A stretch of DNA of 64,000 bases from Spongilla lacustris (GCA_949361645.1 OX442417.1:4570819-4634818); one strand, 5' to 3'. Counted from the stretch's first letter, positions 1 to 10,144 are shown. Made by a program: numbers and translations. Notes: generated by a model not told the origin, from the sequence alone.

Positions 1-590
1 CATGGGGGGCATTGAATGGGCGTACATGGAGGGCATTGGATGGGTGTACATAAGGGCATTGGATGGGCGTACATGGAGGGCATTGGATGGGTGTACATGG
101 AGGGCATTGGATGGTGTACATGGAGGGCATTGGATGGGTGTACAAGGGGGCATTGGATGGGTGTACATGTACATGGAGGGCATTGGATGATGTACATGGG
201 GGCATTGGATGGGTGTACATGGTGGGTGTACATGGTGGGTGTACATGGGGGCATTGGATGGGTGTACATGGAGGGCATTGGATGGGTGTGCGTGGGGGGC
301 ATTGGATGGGTGTGCGTGGGGGGCATTGGATGGGTGTGTGTGGGGGGCATTGGATGGGTGTGCGTGGGGGGCATTGAATTGGTGTGCGTGGGGGGCATTG
401 GATGGGTGTGCGTGGGGGGCATTGGATGAATGTACATGGGTGGCATTGGATGGGTGTACAAGGGGGGCATTGGATGACCCATGTGGGGCATTCGATGGGG
501 AACATTGCAATTGGATGGGTGTGCATTGGTGGCATTGGATGGGTGTGCATGGGGGGCATTAGATGAGTGTACATAGAGCATTGGATGGGT
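1..590. repeat. 24-bp minisatellite
   Basis: Tandem copies of a unit close to GGGCATTGGATGGGTGTACA plus TGGA, with variants in which GTACAT becomes GTGCGT. Because 24 is divisible by three, all copies stay in phase and give spurious long open frames reading GHWMGVHG repeatedly. The array starts before the window. I see no gene in it. Confidence 0.95.
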
Positions 591-906
591 CATGGCCAAC
601 TTCATGGACCATGGTTCCAGTAAAACCCCAGCAGGCCTTGTTTCCAATACCACAGGCCTTGGTTCCACTCAGACCACATTGCTTGAATACCATATGCAGG
701 AATGGGTAGGCCATATGCACTATATGCAGGATGCTGTCTCGTGGGAAAACGGCCCTGGCTGTGTCTTTTCATAACAGCCTTGGTTGGGTTCATCCCTGGC
801 CCCATTGCAGGAGGGTTTCACCTAGTATGCATCCAGAGAGCAATCTGGCTATGATCCATCTTTACCAATGCATAAACAAATAGCCAATACACTATACAGA
901 ATATGG
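591..906. other. Intergenic, no gene seen
   Basis: Unique-looking sequence between the minisatellite and the repeat that hosts the Ginger1 element. It has several GGCCTTGG and CCATATGCA words but no clear tandem period, no coding pattern and no inverted repeat that I could see. Confidence 0.5.
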
Positions 907-1203
907 CGTCGCGGGTGATAGCGCTAAAAATAGCAATATTCTGAAGGCTCACAACTTCTAGTAGAATACGCGGCACCACGAGATGACACTGGAAAATATA
1001 GAAACAACCTACCGGCTTTACACTGTTAAAATTTCAAGGTACTTTATAAGGGCGGAAACTTTACCAGGGCAACGTTTATCCTCCTAGGTCGAGAATCACC
1101 CCGTGGATTTGCAAGCTAATGCCACATCCAGGATTGAAAGATAGCGCCAGAGATGCACATCATTAATACCAGTAGACATTGTAGAAACTGTACATAGACA
1201 ACG
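907..1203 (+). repeat. Dispersed repeat, left part, interrupted by Ginger1
   Basis: This block resembles 47817-48093, sharing stretches such as ACAACTTCTAGTAGAATACG, CTTTACCAGGGCAACGTTTA and GATAGCGCCAGAGATGCACA in the same order. Its continuation (CACTGTATCGAAACG) lies on the far side of the Ginger1 element at 6981. The repeat was therefore present before the transposon inserted into it. The repeat family itself is not recognised. Confidence 0.85.
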
Positions 1204-1207
1204 CCGG

Positions 1208-1397
1208 TGTCACAGGCATGTGGGTCCCCCCCCATTTTGGGTCCGGGGGGACCCATATGCCTAGGCAACTGGGTCCCCCCCGGACCCAGTTGCCTAGGCA
1301 TCTGAGTCCCCCCGGACCGAGATGCCTAGATGTTCAAAATTAATTATCCCGGACCCAATTGCCTAGGCAGCCTGGTCCCCCCCGGACCCAGCTGCCT
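1208..1397 (+). repeat. Ginger1 left terminal inverted repeat
   Basis: It begins TGTCAC and continues as repeated palindromic modules, GGGTCC..GGACCCA followed by TGCCTAGGCA, about four times with varied spacers. The first roughly 75 bases mirror the right end closely. Further in, both ends keep the module but differ in number and spacing, so modules have probably been gained or lost. Confidence 0.9.
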
Positions 1398-1517
1398 GTC
1401 AACAAAAACTATATTTATATAAATACTGAACAGAGAAGGCATATATGATAGATATAGTATTACCTGAGCGCATGCGCTGAAGACAGTATCCTAGCAACTT
1501 GAGCACGTGTCTTAAAA

Positions 1518-3181
1518 ATGCATCGCGATCGACAGGTCACCTGCGACGAAAACCTGTACAACGTCCAGAACTATCTAATGGATGGCTCATATCCTTCCAG
1601 TGCTACAGAGGATTTGAAGCGCATGATTTGCAAAAGGTCTAAGGATATTTTGTTATCCGCGAAGGGGTGATGCTGTACAAAAAAAAAGAAGCTACATTGC
1701 GAGAAGATTGTGTTGTTGGACATTACAGATAGAAGGAGAGCCTTTGATGAATGCCATGCTTCGGCAAGTGGTGGTCACCAAGGAAGAGACCAAAACCTAC
1801 TACTGGCCAAATATGTCGATCGATATTCGCCGATGGGTTAGTTCATTTACAAGGCTTATTAATGTACGCGATTATCCTTATTGCTGATTTTTTTTTTTTT
1901 AAATGTAATTCTCGGTGGCAGATATCAGAATGTGATTCTTGCCAAAGAACAAACCCATCAATTAAAAGCCCTAGTTTGGATTTGCAGCCAATTCCTGTGA
2001 CTGGGTTATGGAACTTATGGGGGGTTGATATCATAGGACCACTACACCTAACAACGTGTGGAAACCGCTACATTGTTGTAGCAACTGACTATTTCTCAAA
2101 GTGGCCTGAAGCAAGTGCATTGCCAAACAAGAATGCCACCAGTGTTGCAAATTTTTTGTACTCCTTGTACTGCCGCTATGGGGCTGGTGATATTATTACT
2201 GACCAAGGATGGGAATTCGTTAACCAGGTACAAATTCAAACAAATACATATATTCATGGCTGGATATTTTTCAATGACATGTAGATTGTTGATGTTCTAT
2301 GCAAAACATTCAAAATGGACCACAGGATTACATCAGCATATCATCCACAATCCAATGGGTTATGTGAAAGGATGAATCAGACTATAATCCGGTTAGATAA
2401 TATCTTTGCACAGTCATAACTACTATTCATCTTATACACATGCATGTACCACAGATCATTGCAGAAAGTTGTTGATGACCAATGTGATAAATGGGATCAG
2501 GCTTTAGAATCTGTCTTATTTGCAATTCGTACATCAGTCCAGGCATCTAGCAAATATTCACCTTATGAAGTTGCATTTGGAAGAAAAGTCAACTTTTCCT
2601 CTTGAGCATGTAATGCAAGTTCACAGGACTGTTTCCAGCTTGAATGAGACTGCTCTTGAAGCATTGTACAAGCAACTACAAGAAAACAGGGCTAAGTTGA
2701 CAATAAAGGTAAAAGTTTTTATTTGCATTTCTGACTAATTGTGTACACTTTTAATCATGGCAGGCTAAAGAAAACATCACAATTGCACAGATGAAACAAG
2801 TTGTTTTGCATAGGAAACGTCATGCAGCCGGGAAGACAGCATCCACTATAAAAGTTGGGGATCTTGTACTTTTAAGAAACAGGAGGCAGGCTGGCAGAAA
2901 AGGAAATAAGTTAGATAGAAGATATCTGGGGCCATATATGGTTGAAACAATATCAACAAAGGGACAGGTATTTTTTTTTTTCATAAGCCATAAGATATTG
3001 TTCTCTACATATAAAGGTGACCCTTAAAAATAAGAAAGGATGTATTCTTAAAGTGAAGCAATCAATCAGAAACATCAAGATATACAAAGCTACTGCATCC
3101 AATTCCAGCTCCATGGACCCAGAAAGTAAACTGATATCCATATTACATAATGAAGCAACAAAGTTTACTAATGCATGTGGG
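1518..3181 (+). pseudogene. Gypsy-like integrase/transposase of Ginger1, broken
   Basis: This would catalyse DNA cutting and strand transfer at the element ends. Reading starts at ATG 1518 (MHRDRQVTC...). It has an N-terminal segment with SYPSSATEDLKRM, a His-His/Cys-Cys zinc finger (ECHASASGGHQGRD, then CDSCQRTN at about 1930), and the catalytic core: Asp in GVDIIGP (about 2027), Asp in ITDQGWEF (about 2200) and Glu in SNGLCERMN (about 2370). There are 35 residues between the last two acidic residues once the intron after 2228 is removed. A GPY/F segment follows (LDRRYLGPYMVETIS, about 2910-2955). Apparent introns end at about 1919, 2285, 2456 and 2763. Lesions: TGA at 1668 needing a shift to continue, TAG near 1728, a shift in the zinc-finger exon, and another near 2590. 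Family assignment is firm; this copy is very unlikely to make a full protein. Confidence 0.9.
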
Positions 3182-3294
3182 GTAATTTGTTCTACCCTAA
3201 GCATGAAAATATAGACATAAACAATGTGTGTCTCCCTAGTTGATTTGGCAGCCAGAAATCATTACATCTCTTTCCTTTTCCCTGTACAGGGATT

Positions 3295-3600
3295 TCTGCT
3301 TTGACAGATGGTATGGAAGTAGACAAGGGAGGCCCCACTGGTGATACAGGAAGTTCTGATTTGGCAGATGGTATGGAAATAGACAAGTGAGGGTCCACAA
3401 TTGATAAAAGATGTTCTGATTTGACAGATGGTATGGAAGTAGAAAAGGGAAAAGGAGGCCCCACTGGTGATACAGGAAGTTCTGATTTGGCAGATGGTAT
3501 GGAAATAGACAAGTGAGGGTCCACAGGTGATACAAGAAGTTCTAAATTGACAGATGGTAATGAAGCAGAAAAGGGAAAAGCAAGCTCCACAGGACGTTCT
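3295..3600 (+). repeat. In-frame acidic repeat linker inside Ginger1
   Basis: About five degenerate copies of a roughly 60-bp unit that reads on the plus strand as SSDLADGMEIDK / LTDGMEVEKGKGGPTGDTG. It lies between the integrase and OTU parts and would form a disordered acidic linker. Two copies carry the same TGA directly after MEIDK (near 3387 and 3512), so the stop was probably duplicated with the unit. Open frames on the opposite strand here are shadows of the repeat. Confidence 0.75.
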
Positions 3601-3689
3601 GGTTCTCACAAGGAAAAAGGTGGATGCTCTTACCACACTACTGAGTCTCAAGATCTAAGTTAGTATTTTTAAAAATAAATATATGGTAC

Positions 3690-4362
3690 ATGTATAATGT
3701 ATATGCAATTGTAAAAGGGAAAGAGCTGTGTTCACCTACATTGTACCAGCTGACGAATGAGCCTCATAGTGGCAATGAGACTGAAAGACGTACATGTACC
3801 ATTATGCTGCAAAACATTGAACATTATGGCCTAAAACTACGATGCAATGTCCTTGGAGATGGAAACTGTCTTTTTTCTGCTGTTTGTGACCAACTGGTTC
3901 GGTTGAAAATCACACGAAAACGACACAATGTATTACGGAAGGAAGTGGTTGAGTTCATGGCCCATAATCCTTACACTGTAAGTTAACTTCTTGCTGTGTA
4001 CAAATAAGTTCATATCATTGCCTATTTAAACTACTGTAGTCAGATGGAACACATTTGTCACATTTCATTACTACATCATCATGGAAAGACTACTTAACTG
4101 AAATGTCACAGCCTGGGACGTGGGGAAATCACCTTGAGCTGCAAGTTGTTGCTTCAATGATGCGTGTTGTTATATGTGTCATTACTGACACTAGCAATCC
4201 AGACAGATGTATTATTTGGTTGTATCCAGATGAGTCTAGTGATGGACCTATATTATTGCTTGGATGTCAAATGGGGCACCATTATTTCAGTCTAGCACCT
4301 ATTGATCTGCAGAGCACAGTTATGAGGGCTCCGTGTAGAAATACCACTCAGAGCTCTAGGTA
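3690..4362 (+). CDS. OTU-type cysteine protease domain of Ginger1
   Basis: Two exons. The first reads through HYGLKLRCNVLGDGNCLFSA and LRKEVVEFMAHNPYT and stops at a GTAAGT donor near 3978. The second begins after a TAG acceptor near 4040 and contains WGNHLELQVVASMMRVVICV and GHHYFSLAP. The GDGNCLFSAVCDQL block holds the OTU catalytic Asp/Cys motif, and His-Tyr-Phe-Ser at the end is the usual catalytic His context. OTU proteins cleave ubiquitin-type bonds; in transposons the role is unknown and could be polyprotein cutting or escape from host degradation (inference). The true upstream exon border is not certain, and the region could be part of one long polyprotein. No stop lies in the domain itself. 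Confidence 0.88.
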
Positions 4363-4399
4363 ATAATTCAGGTATGAGTGTAATTTAACGCCATAACGT

Positions 4400-5570
4400 T
4401 ATTAATTTCATGTACAGGTATAGTGAGAGCATCATTAGATGGATACAAATTATATATGACACACAAATGTTTTGTATCTTATTCAGATATTATGATAAAG
4501 GATACTCAAGGAAGACATTGTGTTACAACAAATGAGTTTAAAGATGTATTGCAGGGATCTCAAATAGGAGATAGAGTTAAGCAATACTGTTTAACACTAC
4601 AGATACTTGACTGAGTTCACCTTTTAGGTAATCAACTATTTCTTCCATGTGCTTGAGAGTAACCATTCAGCAGTATGCTAAATAGTGTATTATAGCTGCA
4701 TCATCATACTTCTTTTAAATAGCAGGCCATGGCTTTTGGAAGCCAGATAAAGTGCCTTAGTTCGTTTGTCTTCACAATGTTGTCAAGAGATAAATACACA
4801 TCGCCATTCAAGGTACATGCAGATAAAAGTCACTTAAACTGAAATCTTCTGTGTGAAATTGTGTGCAGAACGAAGGAATGTTTGATTTCAAGTATGTCTT
4901 TATGCCCTGCCATATCCCTGGACACTGGTTTCTTGTGGTAATTATAGTATAACATTCAAATTTGATGTTATAGCTTCATATTCATATATACATGTAGGTG
5001 ATTGATGTATCAAAGCAGTCAGTCTCTGTGTATGATTCATTTTATGACACCATTCAAGGGAATGCTACAGCTCTTATAAGGTGCAGTCATATATAATGAT
5101 TTTCATGTAATAATAATGATGTATATTAAAGCAATTTTATAAGGCAAGAGTATTTCAATCAGTACTCTGATAGTGTGGATATGGTGAAATGGCGATTTGA
5201 AAAGTTCACCGTAAGCTGTGTATTTTTTTGTTCAATTAATGTGTATTTTGTGGCTAATGTTAGGACCCAAAACTGCAACAGAGGGGTTCCTCAGACTGTG
5301 GAGTTTTTATTTGTAAGGTACTGTATATCTAACTGCATGTACATAGAACATATAACTGAATTGGTTTCAATTTTAGTTTGCAGACTGCATAGCAAATAAT
5401 CAAACACTGTCTTTTGAAGTAAGTTTCCGAAAACGTGATTAGCATTATTAATTAATACAAGCCTATAAACATCAAGCGCAGCAATGCGCTCATGGTTAGC
5501 TGCAACACTCGTTGAAAGGTGATTATAGTATAGTAACTTATGCTGACCCTGCAATTATATTGCCTCTTAT
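4400..5570 (+). CDS. Ulp1/C48-type protease domain of Ginger1
   Basis: A set of short exons read in order. At 4410-4615, VTTNEFKDVLQGSQIGDRV is an Ulp1-like N-terminal part. At about 4725-4811: GSQIKCLSSFVFTMLSRDK. At about 4869-4936, MFDFKYVFMPCHIPGHWFLV holds the catalytic His. At about 4998-5080, VIDVSKQSVSVYDSFYD holds the catalytic Asp. At about 5147-5210: FNQYSDSVDMVKWRFEKF. At about 5264-5316, QQRGSSDCGVFICK holds the catalytic Cys and the upstream Gln. A last piece, MRSWLAATLVE, ends near 5519. His, Asp, Gln and Cys are in family order, so the active site appears intact. C48 enzymes cut SUMO-type conjugates. TGA near 4612 falls where an intron probably begins. Splice borders are inferred by eye from AG/GT signals. 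Confidence 0.87.
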
Positions 5571-6641
5571 GTGTATTTAGTTCCTCTGTAAGCAGCAATA
5601 TAGTGAAGATAGTTTTGGAAGATTGCAAAGATAGTCTGTCACAAGACATAAAAGTTCATATTGAAAAGGTAAAGCAAGAAATGATTGCATCATATATGAG
5701 CAATACCAGATTGCTTTCTTCTAACCAGACTGTGTTTGCACCAAAAAGGGTACACTGTACTGCTAGTGATGAGCTAGCTGGAGGTAGTGTAAATCAAGTG
5801 TAAGTGCTGAAGAATAAAATTGTACATACACCTCAGATGGTTGCTATAGTTACAAAGACCTGCTTCCAAAGTTTCAATCAAAACCTATCTTGGATGTTAG
5901 CCCTATTGAACCTCTGCCTCTTATGTGTACTTATGAGAAAGAAGCGAAGAAACTTAAATTATGGAAGAAGCCCATTCCTTTGTATGTGGATAGGTAAATG
6001 TACTAATTTGTCCCCTTGTACTTATTCATGAAATAATCCAAATATTTCCCAGTGAAAATAACGTTTCTTTTGATGCACTGGTCAACATTTGCCATGAGAG
6101 TGAGGTTAGCTGTTAACAATTAGGTGTTTGATGTATATATTACCATTGCAACTTTTTTTAAAAAGGCCCATCTTCGAAAGATTTGCAAGAGTACAGTGGC
6201 ATCATTCTTTAAATCAGTCTACATCAGGTTGAGTGAGGAGAAGATTTCTAAGGCTTTTCCACTTGTCTGTCAGCATATTAAGTCACCTGACTACAGAAGC
6301 TTAAGGCACATCCTACATGTGTGGCCTATCAAGGATATTGATGTGGTATGTTGATGTAGAAAATAAAATTGTACAACTAAAATATGATCAATTTTAGGTT
6401 GAAGCAGTGAAGCACTTTATGTATGGAATCAGCACTGATGAAGGCAACAAAGGGATACAAGCATTGACCTTAGGCTGGGATGTTCTTTATCCAGAAGTAT
6501 GCCGGTTTATGTTATTATTCAAATGTTATCAGCACTATTACTCTATTTCTATAGCTGATGGCTGCATTAATAAAATTCCTGTATGCTGAGATGAGCTATG
6601 AAGAAACAGTTGTGTATTACTTGAACCACATATTGTCATGA
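5571..6641 (+). CDS. C-terminal exons of the Ginger1 protein, function unknown
   Basis: Five or six exon-like stretches joined by GT-AG introns continue the open reading after the Ulp1 domain: SSNIVKIVLEDCKDSLSQD (5580-5790), YKDLLPKFQSKPILDVSPIE (about 5850-5994), NNVSFDALVNICHESE (about 6055-6102), HLRKICKSTVASFFKSVYI (6166-6345), VEAVKHFMYGISTDEGNKG (6399-6497) and a last exon, MAALIKFLYAEMSYEE, ending at TGA 6639-6641. I recognise no domain; the composition suggests helices rather than a zinc finger or catalytic motif. It sits immediately inside the right TIR, so it is the end of the transposon gene. Confidence 0.7.
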
Positions 6642-6794
6642 CCCATTGTCTGCAAGGCACATACATACATATATATATTGTATGGCGATCGTACAAAGTG
6701 TATAACGGCTGACAGACGCTGGCTTACCATTGAGAAAGAAGCATCAAATGTGTCTATCGTATCAATTAAAACCTGGTCGGTATCGGTGAATAAA

Positions 6795-6976
6795 TAAAAT
6801 GCATCAGGAAACTCGGTCCCCCCCCTCCGCCCCCTACCCGGACCAAGATGCCTGGATGTTCAAATAATTACCCGGACCCATATGCCTAGGCATTTGGGTC
6901 CGGGGGGGGACCCAGTTGCCTAGGCATATGGGTCCCCCCGGACCCAAAATGGGGGGGGACCCACATGCCTGTGACA
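6795..6976 (-). repeat. Ginger1 right terminal inverted repeat
   Basis: Inverse of the left end, closing with CATGCCTGTGACA directly before CCGG. It contains the same GGGTCC/GGACCC and TGCCTAGGCA palindromic modules, plus G and C runs that differ slightly in length from the left end. Confidence 0.9.
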
Positions 6977-6980
6977 CCGG

Positions 6981-7020
6981 CACTGTATCGAAACGGTCTG
7001 TACAAAACGGTCCATCCACA
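6981..7020 (+). repeat. Dispersed repeat, right part after Ginger1
   Basis: CACTGTATCGAAACG and following bases continue the repeat interrupted at 1203 and align with 48098-48135. The join of 1203 to 6981 across one CCGG reproduces the layout of the 47.8-48.1 kb copy. Confidence 0.8.
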
Positions 7021-7386
7021 AGAACAGATGTGTTGCTAGCTATAGGGTCGTAATTAGGTCCGTTGCTATGAAAAAATTTCGTATCAAGGGGCGTAGCCTT
7101 TTTGTCCACGGTTTCAATGGAATGAAACAGCCGTGGATTGACGGATCGTGACTTAAGTCATTAATTAGTGACTTAAGTCACTGAACTTTTGAAACGATAA
7201 AACACTCGAATTGGTGACGCCAGTGCGTTTTTTTTTTAATTGTGCACGTACTGTGTGGCATGCAGCTTTAAAATGTTCTAAAATGGTTGTATTTTAAGCC
7301 AGAGGAGCGTAGCAAATAGGGCAGCTTGTATCGCTGTTTGGCGGCAAACATTACAAAATACGCCCCTTTTTTGTGTTCAAACCGCG
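7021..7386. other. Intergenic with palindromic repeats
   Basis: No gene seen. Two copies of a GTGACTTAAGTCA palindrome lie at 7149-7183, discussed under the candidate element 7135-8572. The bases before 7387 could be a promoter for the downstream open frame, but I see no convincing TATA box. Confidence 0.5.
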
Positions 7387-8572
7387 ATGCCTTTCCTTGT
7401 TGGCGATCGTGTTACATGCAACGGAGCTAAGATATTAGGCAACAAACATGCAAAGCAGAGGTACGAAAGGCTTTTTAACGAAACAAAACTCCTTGGGGGT
7501 GTACAGAGAATTAACGATAAAGGGCGTAGTGTAAAATGCATCATTTATTTTTATGAAGGCGCTACTTTGAAGGCGTTTTCCGCACGCAGCATTAGGCGGC
7601 ACAGCACTGCAGCAGGCGGCAATGCTGAAGCATCCATTCCCGCAGCCATTTCTATAGCAATTAGTTCCCCAAACCCGGCGATTGAAGAACCACATGAGCA
7701 AGAAAGCGATGACGTCGGTGATGGCAGTAGTTTATCTTGTCATGGCGTACAATGGAAGGCAGTAGATGGCATTGTTGAAGGCTGGAGATCCTCACCTCAG
7801 TTTGATACACACATTTTGTGGGGTAATGATGTAGAAGAGGTACACAGGACTACTGGAAATTGTCTTTCCATATTACAAATGCATGCATGCTGCCATGCAG
7901 ATGTGATTTCAATACCGATTGCCTGTAGGATGCCCTAAGGCCACTGAATACTTATTGGTTTGATCATGAGAGCTGCAAATAGGTATCATATTTTGGACGA
8001 CGCGTACTCTCTGTTCAATGGTTTCACCCGGGCACAGAAGCAGTTGCTGTAGCTTTACTTATATACATGCAAGTACCAATAAACGTAAACCTATACTCAT
8101 GCACGCTCAGCAACAGGATTAACATGCAACATTTCCACACAACATTGCCCCATTGTGCCTGCATCCATTGTATGACAAAAACTCTGCATGCTACTTGTGT
8201 AGCTATACATGTACCAATGCTAGTAGTGCTTGCAGTGTATGCAAAAGCCTGTGCAAGAACTATTGTAGTGTGTGCTCTGAAATGGAAAATGCATGGCAAC
8301 ATTGTTGCCTTATGTGGACTGAAGTCTAAGTAAGGAAGTGCCTGTATAGTAAAGCACATATATAATCAGTGATTTACCATGCCTTTGTACACATACGAAG
8401 TGATCATGTGTAGACTAAATGAAATTCATTTATGTGAACCTGCTGTTATCTGTATTAACAATCAACCACATGTAAAGAATTTGTTTGAATAGCTGGGTAT
8501 AAATCTCATTTCACCGTATCCCAGGGTAGTGACTTAAGTCACTGACTTAAGTCACTCCCGTTTCAGTCAATC
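7135..8572. mobile_element. Candidate element with palindromic inverted ends
   Basis: The left side reads GGATTGACGGATC then GTGACTTAAGTCA twice (7149-7183). The right side (8527-8571) carries AGTGACTTAAGTCACT overlapped with a second palindrome, then CCCGTTTCAGTCAATC, the inverse of the left GATTGAC end with some mismatch. This is the same TIR layout as the better-supported MITEs at 9348 and 40608. I could not find a target duplication, so the borders are provisional. The unidentified exon at 7387-7938 would lie inside it. Confidence 0.45.
7387..7938 (+). CDS. Hypothetical protein exon, possibly transposon-derived
   Basis: An open frame of 183 codons from ATG 7387 to TAA. The first 75 residues (FLVGDRVTCNGAKILGN, then YFYEGATLKAFSARSIRRHS) look like a compact beta-barrel, SH3- or chromo-like segment. 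An Ala/Ser-rich and acidic linker (EEPHEQESDDVGDG) follows, then GVQWKAVDGIVEGWRSSPQ and a Cys/His patch near the end. Its codon quality is better than the surrounding frames, and it continues over a possible splice acceptor at 7929 into another short frame. The layout, a small N-terminal barrel then an acidic linker, reminds me of N-terminal parts of some animal transposase proteins, but I do not recognise the family. It lies between the inverted palindromic repeats at 7135 and 8572. Confidence 0.5.
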   Translation: MPFLVGDRVTCNGAKILGNKHAKQRYERLFNETKLLGGVQRINDKGRSVKCIIYFYEGATLKAFSARSIRRHSTAAGGNAEASIPAAISIAISSPNPAIEEPHEQESDDVGDGSSLSCHGVQWKAVDGIVEGWRSSPQFDTHILWGNDVEEVHRTTGNCLSILQMHACCHADVISIPIACRMP

Positions 8573-9148
8573 TATGATTAAATGTACAATACTCTTGTTT
8601 ATAAAGCTCGCTGAACTGGGAAAAAGCTCAAGACACATCATTGTTGCAGTGCAGGAAGATCCTTCAGTTCTGTATAGTCACAGCAAAATGTATCCAAAGC
8701 ATGCAAAGGCACCAGGTATTTACTTTTGGAGGAAAAAGATATGTTGTCCACTTGCGGCACAATACTTTCAAGCATTCCTGTTGGTGTGCATGATTACATG
8801 TTTCAAGGCATCCTGAAGTTGGAGCCACGACTGGCTCACACGAAACTGGGTATGGTGATTGCATCGACGTGTTCACTCTGTTTGCATGGAACTGCAGAGA
8901 TTACCAGACTGCTGTTGGCAACCGTCTTACTATTCCAGGTGATCCCAATATTCTGACCTAACATGTCATATAGAGAGAATAATAGTAATACATGTATGAT
9001 GGCCGGACCGGTTTTAGCCAGAAACATTTGAAATTATTAATGATTATGATAATGATTGCAGGCAATCATTATCATAATCATTAAAAATTTAAAAGCTAAT
9101 GGATCGTACATTTCGTTATCCTATAAGTGTTGACTATATACAGTATGA
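7939..9148. other. No recognised gene
   Basis: Short open frames on both strands between 8067 and 8956 show no motif I know and overlap each other. The stretch holds the right palindromic repeat at 8527-8571 and a perfect hairpin at 9039-9082. Confidence 0.45.
9039..9082. repeat. Perfect 21-bp hairpin
   Basis: AATGATTATGATAATGATTGC is followed after two bases (AG) by its exact inverse complement. It is probably a small fold-back remnant or a cruciform-prone site. Confidence 0.9.
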
Positions 9149-9347
9149 CAGGGGCGGATCCAGGATTTCTGGAAGGGGGGATCTAATAGCTATATTAACA
9201 AGCGGGGGTGGGTACGGGAGGGGGATTGCTTAACAGCTCGGGGGTCTGGGGGAGCGCTGTAATCTCCCCCATTAGGGCCTGGGGCGGAGCCGCAGCCGCT
9301 TTTTTACTTCTGCGTTCATTTAGCAGGAAAGTAAATATACTTTTTAA

Positions 9348-9889
9348 CGATAGGTCGACCACTACATGTAGGCGCGTTAACCTACATGTAGGCGTTGCAA
9401 ATCGCGTTATTCCAAACAACGAACAAACAGCCAACGCTTGAAATAAGCATAATCAGTACAGCAAAGAGGGCTACTTGCAAGGTGGCGTCAGAAAACAACG
9501 CCAGCTACTACGTACGCTCTGGTTCGGACACGCCCCTCTTTTACTCAAGTTGTTCCAATTTTCTCAAAACTTTGCTACAAGCTATTTCGTTGTTTAGACA
9601 GCTATTTTTTAACCTCCTGTTGCCAAACACACGCGATTTACAACTTTTATGTCATCCGCCATCAAGATCGTAGGCAATATTTATACGCTCCTCCATCTCG
9701 ATCGAAAATCTACAGAGCCGATGGTTTAAGAGTCTCCGAAGTGAATTAAGAATGAAGCCCAATGGTTTAGTGGTACATTATTAGAGCTGAAAGTTTTATG
9801 CGCCATTCAATGCGAGGACCAGAGGTCGCAATATAACGCCTACATGTAGGTTAAAACCGCCTACATGTAGGCGTGCGGTCAATCTATCA
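9348..9889. mobile_element. TTAA-flanked MITE with CCTACATGTAGG palindromes
   Basis: TTAA lies immediately outside both ends (9344-9347 and 9890-9893). The ends are CGATAGGTCGACC and the inverse of TGATAGATTGACC. Each arm carries the palindrome CCTACATGTAGG or a near copy twice. The element is 542 bp with no coding content. TTAA duplication is typical of piggyBac and Kolobok groups; which one applies here is not decided. It is nested in the 9149-10379 element. Near 9760 an ATGGTTTAGTGGTA word resembles a tRNA A-box, without a convincing B-box. Confidence 0.85.
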
Positions 9890-10144
9890 TTAAATATAAC
9901 TATAGCGGATTGATTAATATAAAAACCTGCGTGGATATGGATAGCGAATAGAAAACTCTTAATTCCTACTTGGTGACGCAAAGCCATTGTGATCATATGC
10001 TGGTCTAAACGACACACATGTTTTAATAATAACTAGTTTCCTGAGGAAAACTATCTACTTTTCATCGCTTTCTTACTGCTCGCGCACCATACGATCGCGC
10101 AGTAGTAATACTAATTAAACACGCTTGGAGGGTCTTGGCTTTAG

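Larger units (their letters stand above)
1208..6976 (+). mobile_element. Ginger1-type DNA transposon
   Basis: A 5.77-kb element. Seen: it starts TGTCACAGGCATGTGGG and ends with the exact inverse; the outermost roughly 75 bases of the two ends are nearly identical when inverted; the four bases outside each end are CCGG (1204-1207 and 6977-6980). Inside, on the plus strand, are a Gypsy-like integrase with zinc finger, DDE triad and GPY/F segment, then an OTU-type protease and an Ulp1/C48-type protease, in many small exons. Known: the Ginger1 group is described with TIRs of tens to a few hundred bp, CCGG or CCGT target duplications, a Gypsy-like integrase with GPY/F, and OTU or Ulp1 protease domains. 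All of these match. Frameshifts and stops in the integrase and linker imply this copy is no longer autonomous. It lies in a dispersed repeat whose unoccupied relative is at 47817-48135. Confidence 0.93.

Noticed and set aside
1751..2284. LTR retrotransposon (Gypsy) as the source of the integrase
   Set aside because: There is no reverse transcriptase, protease or LTR. Terminal inverted repeats with CCGG flanks and downstream OTU/Ulp1 domains fit a Ginger1 DNA transposon.
3192..3651. Minus-strand frames of about 130 codons with repeated CGPSLVYFHTIC-like units
   Set aside because: They are shadows of the plus-strand acidic linker repeat in Ginger1.
1208..6976. Polinton/Maverick element
   Set aside because: Only 5.8 kb, with no DNA polymerase B, packaging ATPase or capsid genes, and a 4-bp CCGG duplication.
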